DNA from: Spirosoma spitsbergense DSM 19989
GTDB lineage: Bacteria; Bacteroidota; Bacteroidia; Cytophagales; Spirosomataceae
DNA: 64,000 nt
Direction: 5' to 3'
Assembly (NCBI RefSeq): GCF_000374085.1
Contig: NZ_KB893411.1
Location: 43,482-107,481, forward strand
Of this stretch, positions 35,868-42,807 are shown in pieces; the first letter of the stretch is position 1, and each line of letters opens with the position of its first letter. The notes below the pieces were generated by a model. That model saw only the letters and a list, made by a program, of their open reading frames with translations. It did not search any database and had not been told where the DNA came from. The position numbers and the translations under genes are program-made.

Positions 35868-37334
35868 TTAACTTTCAGCAGTCACTGGTTTTTTCAAAAA
35901 GGCTTCTTGGCCCTTACTGGTACGCTTGAAACGTACACCCTGAGCTTCTAAACGTTTGAAAAAGTTGTTCCTAGAAACCGGCTTATTCCGGCACTCATGG
36001 CAATACTGCTCGTAATGAATGTACAGTTCCTTGACTGTAAGGTGTTCATGTGGATCCTGTGTGTAACCTTCTTCCTGTAAGAAAAGGGCAGTACTATCAG
36101 AATCTCGTCGGAACTGTTCTGTTTGAAGATTGACAGATTCCGAAACCGTGAACCTTTTTTGGGCTAATAAGCGCTGTGCCCCCTCAAGTACCCAGTTTAA
36201 TATTCCCGGTAATTCTTGAGCAATGATGTTTTGAGCAAGTTGTTTGTCCTGTTCATCTTCAGGAATAGTGACCAGAAACGGAATAATAATGAACCGACGA
36301 TAATAGCCTTCCGACTGTTCAACCTGCTTGGGCAGCTCATTTGTATTGAACATCAAGCGAGCGTAATTGCTTACCGTATAAGGTTCCTTGTACAATTGCC
36401 TGGCTTCAATGGGCTCTCCTGACGCAAGTTGTTTGAATAAGTCGGTTTCTAGGCCCGCACTTAATTCGGTAGAATAATTCAAAAGCTTACCTGAAAGCCG
36501 AGCACGGTATTGCCCAACAGAATCACACAAATTACGTAGAGAGATACAGGTAATATTATTGGAACCAAGTAGCGCGAAAATAATATCGAAGAAGACGGAC
36601 TTTCCATTTGCACCAGTTCCATGAAGAATCAGGCACTTTTCTAGCTTCAGCAATGTGGTGGGCATAAAAACCCACCCTATAAATTCAGCGAGTACTTTCT
36701 GAAGGTCTTCATCCGGCAGAACTTCCTGAAGAAACTGTTTAAAACGAGGGCAATCAGCTTGCGGGTCATAATCGAAGGACAATAGATAAGTTTGAAAATC
36801 ATTTGCCTCATGACCCCTTTTTCGGACTTTCCCATTATTGATTTCCAAGGTTCCATTTAGCAAATTTATTAGTGTAGTTCCAACAGAAGTTGCTGGTGCC
36901 GGTAGTGGCGAAGAGACAATAAACTGTTTGTAGAGGTGGTCAACAAACATATGGTCTTTACTGCGTATATCGTCCACCCCAAGTTTGGAGGCTGCTCTGC
37001 ATAAGAATTGCCGTAACTCATCTCTGCTCCACCGAAGCCAATACTGACCATTGTATAAGTAAGCATAGCCATCATGTTGGCATAACCCCCAATTGTGTTG
37101 TTGAGCAAGTTTAGCGACCTGATCAATAACTAGTACATAAAGTACCACCAATGAAGTCTTTTCTTTATCCTCTAAACTAGCCAGTCTTCGGAAGTCAACT
37201 GGCTGGATCGCATTTAAAAGTTGCTCCGTAACAACGGGGTGTTCAAAGGATAAGTTAACGGGCTTGCTTAACTCAGTGGCATGAGCATAGATTTCCTTAT
37301 AGCTCACGCTTAACGGAGCTTGATTTTTATTCAT
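35868..37334 (-). CDS. Phage/plasmid primase P4-type helicase (D5 family)
   Basis: A 488-residue protein with a D5_N-type domain (FKQFLQEVLPDEDLQKVLAEFIGWVF) followed by a superfamily 3 ATPase. The ATPase has Walker A LHGTGANGKSVFFDII, RLSGKLLNYSTEL, and sensor-type MFNTNELP. A C-terminal winged-helix-like region follows (LTVKELYIHYEQYC). Such proteins unwind the origin of P4-like satellites, plasmids and integrative elements. With the DUF6371 and VRR-NUC-like genes this forms a typical Bacteroidota mobile-element replication module. A hairpin lies upstream. Confidence 0.88.
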   Translation of the reverse strand: MNKNQAPLSVSYKEIYAHATELSKPVNLSFEHPVVTEQLLNAIQPVDFRRLASLEDKEKTSLVVLYVLVIDQVAKLAQQHNWGLCQHDGYAYLYNGQYWLRWSRDELRQFLCRAASKLGVDDIRSKDHMFVDHLYKQFIVSSPLPAPATSVGTTLINLLNGTLEINNGKVRKRGHEANDFQTYLLSFDYDPQADCPRFKQFLQEVLPDEDLQKVLAEFIGWVFMPTTLLKLEKCLILHGTGANGKSVFFDIIFALLGSNNITCISLRNLCDSVGQYRARLSGKLLNYSTELSAGLETDLFKQLASGEPIEARQLYKEPYTVSNYARLMFNTNELPKQVEQSEGYYRRFIIIPFLVTIPEDEQDKQLAQNIIAQELPGILNWVLEGAQRLLAQKRFTVSESVNLQTEQFRRDSDSTALFLQEEGYTQDPHEHLTVKELYIHYEQYCHECRNKPVSRNNFFKRLEAQGVRFKRTSKGQEAFLKKPVTAES

Positions 37335-37380
37335 ACAAAAAAAGTTTAGTTATAAAGAGATATAATATAGTACTAGTGCC

Positions 37381-37408
37381 GCCTGAGAATTTCGAGAGCT
37401 TCTCAGGC
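37381..37408. terminator. Hairpin between excisionase-like and primase genes
   Basis: GCCTGAGAA and TTCTCAGGC form a perfect 9 bp stem with a 10-nt loop. The following T run is weak, so it may be an attenuator or processing site rather than a full terminator. Confidence 0.5.
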
Positions 37409-37550
37409 TAGACATATCTCGAAAAGGTCGAATGACCTGCTTAGTAAAATGATTAGGGAAACCTGTATATCTAATCCAGTCAGGCTGATTCCCTTACATA
37501 GTCAAATTAATGATAAAGAATTACAAGTACGCGGCTAGAATTTTTTGACA

Positions 37551-37928
37551 TTATCCTTGACTTTTATTTCTACGAATATCAAATTTTGTTGAATTAGCCA
37601 AAAATGTTTGCACTTCTTGAGCAACCTCATCCGTAGTTTGACGGCGTCCTTCTTGAATCCAAGCACGAAGATCTGATTCGACAAAGTAAAGTTTACCTGA
37701 GTTTTTCGGTTTACAAAAGGGAATTTTGTGCTGACTGACTAAATTATAAATTGTTGACCGGGCAAGTCCAGTTATACGCTGAGCTAATTCAATACCTCCG
37801 ATAGAATTAATTGAGGTATTTTTCGGTAACGATACGGTTTTACAATTAGAGATTTCTTCCTGAAAAATCTCTCGAATTGAGCTGAGAAACTCTTTAAGCT
37901 CCATCCCGCTTAAGATAATTTGACTCAT
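37551..37928 (-). CDS. AlpA/excisionase-like helix-turn-helix protein
   Basis: This 125-residue protein has a MerR-like HTH_17 fold in its second half: GGIELAQRITGLARSTIYNLVSQHKIPFCKPKNSGKLYFVESDLRAWI. In mobile elements such proteins act as excisionases or as regulators of the integrase (AlpA type). It is first in a minus-strand group leading into the primase genes. The 330 bases to its right (37929-38256) are AT-rich and hold no gene I can support. Confidence 0.82.
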   Translation of the reverse strand: MSQIILSGMELKEFLSSIREIFQEEISNCKTVSLPKNTSINSIGGIELAQRITGLARSTIYNLVSQHKIPFCKPKNSGKLYFVESDLRAWIQEGRRQTTDEVAQEVQTFLANSTKFDIRRNKSQG

Positions 37929-38563
37929 TTTTTCTGTCTTTTATTTCCACAAAACAAACATCAAAAAAAATGATCACCAAAAATTATAGCCTCAACTGGC
38001 CAAAATAATAGCTATATAGGAAAACACTCATATAGCTATTATTTTTAACTAAAATTGAACTTATATTGAAAAATTATGTTTAAGCATTTTCTATTTATAA
38101 AATAGTCTGAAATTTGGTATATTACATCATTGATCGGTGCGTAAGTTGGTAATATTTGTATCTTATGTTTACGATAGCGAGCAGGGCCTTCTGGACTTGC
38201 TACATTTGACTGGAGACAATTTTTGGGCAGATTTGGGAACAAACCCGAAAGGATCCATGAAAAAAAGACGTGTGTTTGACCAAGCATTCAAATGAATGGC
38301 TGTCGAGTTGTCCCACTCAAAAGGCTCCGTGCAGGAAGCCGTCTGTGAACTCGGTATCGATTCGAGTCGGATCACCAAATGGCGGCAAAGCCACAAAAGT
38401 TCTGACCAATCTGCCACTGCGTTCACTGAGCTGAGTCCACGGTCTACCGGATTCTAAAGAGCCGAGGGCTGATTACAACCCCTGCCTATCGGTTGATGGA
38501 AGCGGCCGACCATTTTTATAATCCGACCACGGCACCGAATCAACTCTGGCAGACCGATTTTAC

Positions 38564-38579
38564 CGCACCGGCGGGCCGG
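38564..38579 (+). repeat. 16-nt GC-rich hairpin insertion 1 in IS3 OrfB
   Basis: CGCACCGGCGGGCCGG sits directly after the catalytic-Asp motif QTDFT. With the preceding C it forms CCGC-ACCG-GCGG. It is identical at 13 of 16 positions to the insertion 58 bp further on. Removing it restores QTDFTYFK. Confidence 0.75.
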
Positions 38580-38637
38580 CTACTTCAAGATCAAGCACTG
38601 GGGCTGGTATTATCTCTCGACGGTGTTGGATGACTAC

Positions 38638-38653
38638 CGCTTCGGCGGCCCGG
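38638..38653 (+). repeat. 16-nt GC-rich hairpin insertion 2 in IS3 OrfB
   Basis: CGCTTCGGCGGCCCGG follows the conserved DDY. With the preceding C it forms CCGC-TTCG-GCGG, a UUCG tetraloop hairpin as RNA. Removing it restores LDDYSRYILAW. Confidence 0.75.
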
Positions 38654-39241
38654 TCGCGTTACATCCTGGCGTGGGAACTGTGTCCAGGCATGCAAGCGGT
38701 CGATGTGGAGCGAACGGTGCAAGCCGCTTTGCATGCTAGTAGTTTGAAGGCCGGCCAGCGACCTCGTATTTTGTCCGACAATGGGTCAGCCTATGTGTCC
38801 CGGTATCTGAAGGAGTATTTGAAAGGGGAAAGCATGGAGCATGTTCGCTGTGCTCCGTTTCACCCCATGACCCAAGGCAAAATTGAGCGGTATCATCGGT
38901 CGATGAAAAACGTGTTATTACTCGAACACTATTACAGCCCCGATGAACTGATCAGTCGTCTGACGGAATGGGTAGACTACTATAATCATCAGCGATACCA
39001 TGAATCACTAGAAAACGTACGACCAGCCGATGCCTACTGGGGCCGTCAAGATCAGATCTTATTCGAACGGCAAAAAATCAAGCGATTGTCAATGCTGAAA
39101 CGACGGAAAAGCGGCCCACCGCTGTGGTCATATTTTTCAGCGCGTCCAAAGTGGGTAAAACCGTCTCTTCTCTTTTCACCCGCATCTGTCCACTTTTGGT
39201 TGACGACGTACACCAATGCTTATACAATAGGCTTAAATACT

Positions 39242-39742
39242 TTACTGAGCTCTACTGTCTATGGTACAAGTAGTTACAATGCCACCTCGGACATTATATT
39301 TTGTTGTAACAATTAAGTAAGAAGGATCTTTAAGGATATTTAGTAGATCTTCAAAGATGTATGCTGTTATGTCCTCTTGTGCTGCACCGATATTACGCCA
39401 AGAAAGAATGTAGTACTTAAGGCTTTTTAGTTCAAGTATATACGGGCCCGGAACATATTCAATACGAAGTACTCCAAAGTCTGGCAAACCTGAGAAAGGG
39501 CATAGTGCTGAAAATTCACCTGTTTCTGTTTCATAAATCACTACTTGCTTAGCAGAATGGGTATATGGCAAGCGGTGGATTTCGTTTTGACGAGTCTCTG
39601 GTGGCAAGAATAAACCAAACTTCCCTTCTGGCTTTATACCGAACTTAGCCATGTAATCAAGTGCGCTGCTAGTGTGGTTCAACGCCTGCTTGTAGGTGAT
39701 TTCCAACTGCTCCTTTATCTCTATCTCTTCTAAATGGCTCAT
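39242..39742 (-). CDS. queF: QueF-type preQ0 reductase (7-cyano-7-deazaguanine reductase)
   Basis: A 166-residue type I (unimodular) QueF homologue. This T-fold enzyme normally reduces preQ0 to preQ1 with NADPH. The nucleophile and acid are present: Cys81 and Asp88 in [11 protein letters not shown]. So is the NADPH motif ELKSLKYY (104-111) and Glu123. The catalytic His of the FHE motif is replaced: GAAQED instead of GxFHED, so Gln122 stands in place of His. RGGI near the C-terminus also fits the family. It is divergent from the queD operon across a 307 bp region. Its activity might be altered; by family the best call is QueF. Confidence 0.85.
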   Translation of the reverse strand: MSHLEEIEIKEQLEITYKQALNHTSSALDYMAKFGIKPEGKFGLFLPPETRQNEIHRLPYTHSAKQVVIYETETGEFSALCPFSGLPDFGVLRIEYVPGPYILELKSLKYYILSWRNIGAAQEDITAYIFEDLLNILKDPSYLIVTTKYNVRGGIVTTCTIDSRAQ

Positions 39743-39914
39743 GGCCTTTCAAAAATGGTTGTTTCATAACAAATGTAACATAATGGTAGTCCATTTTTTA
39801 TATCTTGAACTATGTAAAGGTATCTTCCTATAGATAAAATTTGGGTATCTTGCAGGCTTGTTGGCTCGTTTGTCGGATACCATCTACATATAAATAAAGT
39901 AAATATAATTTTTT

Positions 39915-39941
39915 GTAAACTTCTGACAAACAGAAGTTTAC
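39915..39941. promoter_or_regulatory. Palindromic operator candidate between queF and queD
   Basis: GTAAACTTCTG and CAGAAGTTTAC form a perfect 11 bp inverted repeat with a 5-nt spacer, about 110 nt before the queD ATG. It lies in the divergent intergenic region (39743-40049), where a regulator could control both directions. The HTH protein at 60313 is a candidate binder (inference). No preQ1 riboswitch pattern is visible in this region. Confidence 0.45.
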
Positions 39942-40049
39942 CTATTCTCTAAAGAGAAAGCAGCTGACCTTGAACTGATTAAGTAAGAATCGCGCTTTGA
40001 CATTATCTTAATGCGAATCGGTTCAAATAATTAAACTCATTTCGACAGT

Positions 40050-40529
40050 ATGAAAGTAGCAAAAAGATTTCGTTGGGAAGGTGCTCACCGTCTTCCTTGG
40101 CATACAGGAGGATGCCAAAATTTACACGGTCACTCTTATCAGATGTGGGTGGAGTTAAAAGGTGAAGCTGACGGCCAAGGTATGTTGATAGATTTTAAGG
40201 ACATTAAGAAAGTACTTAGTCCTTTAATCAATGCATGGGATCATGCTGTGTTAGTCGCCGATTCCGATCATGAATTACTTCAAGCCATTAGTATATTAAA
40301 GTCAAAGCACTTCATATTACCCTTTGATACTACTTCCGAAAACCTCTGCGAATTTATTGTCAATTTCTTAGCTGCTCAGGCACTTGACTTATTAGAGCAA
40401 CATAAGGTGAGCTCCATCAACGTAAGGTTGCAGGAGACTGAGACATGTTATGCTGAACATGAGGTAACTGTTTTAGCATTAAGGTTGAAAAAGAAAGAGT
40501 TTGAAAATCCTGAAGTTGTAAAATCCTAA
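40050..40529 (+). CDS. queD: 6-carboxy-5,6,7,8-tetrahydropterin synthase QueD
   Basis: This 159-residue T-fold enzyme converts dihydroneopterin triphosphate to 6-carboxytetrahydropterin, the second step to preQ0. The zinc ligands are His13 (EGAHRLP) and His26/His28 in CQNLHGHSYQM. The CxxxHGH pattern with Cys22 marks QueD rather than a pterin-reductase relative. Glu residues in QETETCYAEHEV near the C-terminus complete the site. It is the first gene of a seven-gene plus-strand run with gaps of 6-16 nt. Confidence 0.93.
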   Translation: MKVAKRFRWEGAHRLPWHTGGCQNLHGHSYQMWVELKGEADGQGMLIDFKDIKKVLSPLINAWDHAVLVADSDHELLQAISILKSKHFILPFDTTSENLCEFIVNFLAAQALDLLEQHKVSSINVRLQETETCYAEHEVTVLALRLKKKEFENPEVVKS

Positions 40530-40541
40530 AACCCAGAAGTT

Positions 40542-41225
40542 ATGGTAGATAAGTTAAGCTCTGCATTGGTCCTTTTCTCTGGTGGACAGGATTCAACTAC
40601 CTGCCTTTACTGGGCTCAAAAATATTTCAAGAAAGTAGAGGCATTAGGCTTTCGTTACGGCCAAAAGCATGAAGTAGAGCTCTTGCAAGCAAAGTCAATT
40701 GCTGATCAGGCAGGTGTTCCTTTGAAAATAATTGATATTAGTGGAATGCTTGCTGGCTCGGCCTTAACGGAGCACGACAAAGATGTTTCAGCTCAACATG
40801 AGTTAAGTCCAAACTTACCTGCATCTTTCGTTCCAGGGAGGAATGCCGTTTTTTTGACAATAGCTGCTAGCTATGCCTTTACTAAAAATATATCGGATTT
40901 AGTAGGGGGGATGTGCCAAACAGACTATTCTGGTTATCCCGATTGCCGACGAGTATTTATCGACTCGCTTCAAACTACTATGTCGCTAGCTCTTGATAAA
41001 GATATACGCATTCACACTCCTTTGATGTACCTTACTAAAGCTGAGACGTGGAAGATGGCCAATGACTTAGGTGTACTTGAAGTTGTACGAGACTACTCTC
41101 ATACTGATTACAATGGAGATCGCACTACGTATAATGAATGGGGCTATGGTAAATTAGACAACCCTGCCTCTATCCTCAGGGCTAAAGGTTATGAAGAAGC
41201 CAAACTGAATGGTTGGTTAAACTAA
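40542..41225 (+). CDS. queC: QueC-type 7-cyano-7-deazaguanine synthase lacking zinc cysteines
   Basis: This 227-residue PP-loop enzyme has the ATP-binding motif LFSGGQDSTTCLYWA and the family segments FRYGQKHEVEL, SFVPGRNAVFLTIAASYAF and VGGMCQTDYSGYPDCR. QueC uses ATP and ammonia to turn 7-carboxy-7-deazaguanine into preQ0. The C-terminal zinc site normally reads TCY...CGxCxxC. Here it is HTDYNGD and GKLDNPAS, so the four Cys positions become Asp189, Lys204, Asn207 and Ser210, while the following LRAKGYEEA is kept. This is unusual for a QueC. The surrounding queD, queE and folE2 genes make the pathway assignment firm, although its activity is untested. Confidence 0.9.
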   Translation: MVDKLSSALVLFSGGQDSTTCLYWAQKYFKKVEALGFRYGQKHEVELLQAKSIADQAGVPLKIIDISGMLAGSALTEHDKDVSAQHELSPNLPASFVPGRNAVFLTIAASYAFTKNISDLVGGMCQTDYSGYPDCRRVFIDSLQTTMSLALDKDIRIHTPLMYLTKAETWKMANDLGVLEVVRDYSHTDYNGDRTTYNEWGYGKLDNPASILRAKGYEEAKLNGWLN

Positions 41226-41234
41226 TTATGCTAA

Positions 41235-41963
41235 ATGGTTTTAGAAGAGAGAAAGCTTGAAAAGCGTGCATTTCAAATTAAAGCAATTTGGAAAACCTTA
41301 CAAGGGGAAGGACTATTTGCTGGTAGACCTGCTGTTTTTATACGCATGGTAGGATGTAACCTATGGTCTGGCTATGAAGGCACTCGTGAACGGGATTCTC
41401 AGCGGAATAAAGCAGAATGTCCAAAATGGTGTGATACAGAGTTTACTAAAGAGGGGAGCCAATCATACGATGCGGTTGAGTTAGCACAAGCCATATTGGA
41501 AGTTGGTAAGGATACCCGTTTTTGTGTGCTTACCGGTGGAGAACCATTATTACAAGTTAATGCTGACTTGATAGAAGCATTACACTCTAATGGCTTTTTT
41601 GTAGCTATCGAGACTAATGGTACAGTGAGCTTGCAGGATTCTTGTTGGAGTTCAAAACAACAGAAGCTAATTCCTCCAGATTGGATTGTTTGTAGCCCGA
41701 AACTTCAAGAAAGTGCGCTTAAGTTAGAGTACTTCGACGAGTTAAAGCTTATAGTGCCTAATTACTTGCCTGAGCAATTCTCGCAGTTTTGCCGGCGTCA
41801 ACGGTCAAATTATGTACAAGGTAGTCAACTGCCTTTGTTATGGCTGCAGCCTGAGGATGGTGCTCATGTGCGAGAAGCTACACAACTAGCTGTAAATATA
41901 GTATTAGAAAACCCCTTATGGAGGGTATCTGTACAGACTCACAAGATCCTTGAAGTAGAATAA
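41235..41963 (+). CDS. queE: 7-carboxy-7-deazaguanine synthase QueE
   Basis: A 242-residue radical-SAM enzyme converting 6-carboxytetrahydropterin to 7-carboxy-7-deazaguanine. The Fe-S cluster region is GCNLWSGYEGTRERD...AECPKWCDTEF. This long C-x20-C-x3-C spacing is a variant of the family's extended cluster loop. VLTGGEPLLQ is the SAM-binding GGE motif, and AIETNGT and VCSPKL follow. The N-terminal KTLQGEGLFAGRPAVFIRM binds substrate. It follows queC by 9 nt and precedes folE2 by 16 nt in the same operon. Confidence 0.93.
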   Translation: MVLEERKLEKRAFQIKAIWKTLQGEGLFAGRPAVFIRMVGCNLWSGYEGTRERDSQRNKAECPKWCDTEFTKEGSQSYDAVELAQAILEVGKDTRFCVLTGGEPLLQVNADLIEALHSNGFFVAIETNGTVSLQDSCWSSKQQKLIPPDWIVCSPKLQESALKLEYFDELKLIVPNYLPEQFSQFCRRQRSNYVQGSQLPLLWLQPEDGAHVREATQLAVNIVLENPLWRVSVQTHKILEVE

Positions 41964-41979
41964 TGTTTCGTCTTTACAT

Positions 41980-42801
41980 ATGACAAATCAGCTACCAGAT
42001 ATACAAAGTGGTGTAGATAAAAGAGGGATTGGTCTCGACCAGGTTGGTGTTTCTGATCTGCGATATCCTATAATCGTTCTTGATAAAACTAATGGGGTGC
42101 AACATACCGTAGCTCGGCTAAGTATGTCGGTTAGCTTACCGCATAATTATAAAGGCACACATATGAGCCGCTTCATTGAAGTGCTTAATCAGCATAGGAA
42201 TGAGTTCACGGTGCGAACATTGCCAGCTATATTAAATGAGATGAAGTTCAGATTAAAGGCAGAATCGGCTCGCATCGAGATGAGCTTTCCCTACTTCATA
42301 GAGAAGAAAGCTCCGGTTACTGAACATAAAGCGATGATGGATTACCAATGCTTTTTTCTGGGAGAGTCGTCTACCGAATTTGATGATTTCGTCTTGGGCG
42401 TTGATGTCCCAGTTGCAAGCTTATGCCCTTGCAGTAAAGAAATTAGCGATTATGGCGCTCACAATCAGAGAGGGGTTGTCAGTGTCCGTGTTAGGATGAC
42501 CAAGAAAGATGGCTTTAATTCGTTTATATGGGTAGAAGAATTGATTGAAATAGCAGAGTCCTCTGCGTCTTCTCCGCTTTATTCTTTACTAAAGCGTCCA
42601 GATGAGCGTTTTGTAACAATGCAGGCCTATGATCGGCCAGCTTTTGTTGAAGACATTACCCGTGAGGTGGCTGTCAGGTTAAAGAATGACCAACGTATTG
42701 ATTGGTTTGAAGTGCGAGTTACCAATTTCGAAAGCATTCACAATCATAATGCTTTTGCTTCTACTCAATGGAAGCGAGAAAATCACCTTGTTAAGAATTA
42801 A
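41980..42801 (+). CDS. folE2: GTP cyclohydrolase FolE2 (type IB)
   Basis: A 273-residue enzyme that converts GTP to dihydroneopterin triphosphate, the entry step for preQ0. The family signature is intact: VASLCPCSKEISDYGAHNQRGVVSV, with the metal-site Cys/His, plus GTHMSRFIEVLN and FESIHNHNAF near the C-terminus. FolE2 uses various metals and can replace the zinc enzyme FolE. Its presence means the island can make precursor directly from GTP. Six bases separate it from the DpdA-like gene. Confidence 0.94.
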   Translation: MTNQLPDIQSGVDKRGIGLDQVGVSDLRYPIIVLDKTNGVQHTVARLSMSVSLPHNYKGTHMSRFIEVLNQHRNEFTVRTLPAILNEMKFRLKAESARIEMSFPYFIEKKAPVTEHKAMMDYQCFFLGESSTEFDDFVLGVDVPVASLCPCSKEISDYGAHNQRGVVSVRVRMTKKDGFNSFIWVEELIEIAESSASSPLYSLLKRPDERFVTMQAYDRPAFVEDITREVAVRLKNDQRIDWFEVRVTNFESIHNHNAFASTQWKRENHLVKN

Positions 42802-42807
42802 TCATTA

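Larger units (their letters stand above)
38257..39160 (+). pseudogene. IS3-family transposase remnant (OrfA and OrfB fragments)
   Basis: It begins with an OrfA-like MKKRRVFDQAFK, then a TGA, then MAVELSHSKGSVQEAV and ITKWRQSHKSS. After an internal deletion it continues as OrfB: STVYRILKSRGLITTPAYRL, LWQTDFT, YFKIKHWGWYYLSTVLDDY, RYILAWELCPGM, ILSDNGSAYVS and HPMTQGKIERYHRSMKNV. The OrfB catalytic Asp, Asp and Glu are all still recognisable. The frame is broken by two related 16-nt GC-rich insertions (38564-38579 and 38638-38653). The IS ends are not clear. The remnant abuts the end of queF. Confidence 0.85.

Noticed and set aside
39160..39316. C-terminal extension of the IS3 OrfB reading frame
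   Set aside because: The frame runs past the conserved transposase part into noncoding sequence and the end of queF; it is read-through, not gene.
39743..40049. preQ1 riboswitch upstream of queF or queD
   Set aside because: I looked for the short hairpin plus A-rich tail and conserved C-rich segment of preQ1 aptamers and found only a symmetric palindrome more typical of a protein operator.
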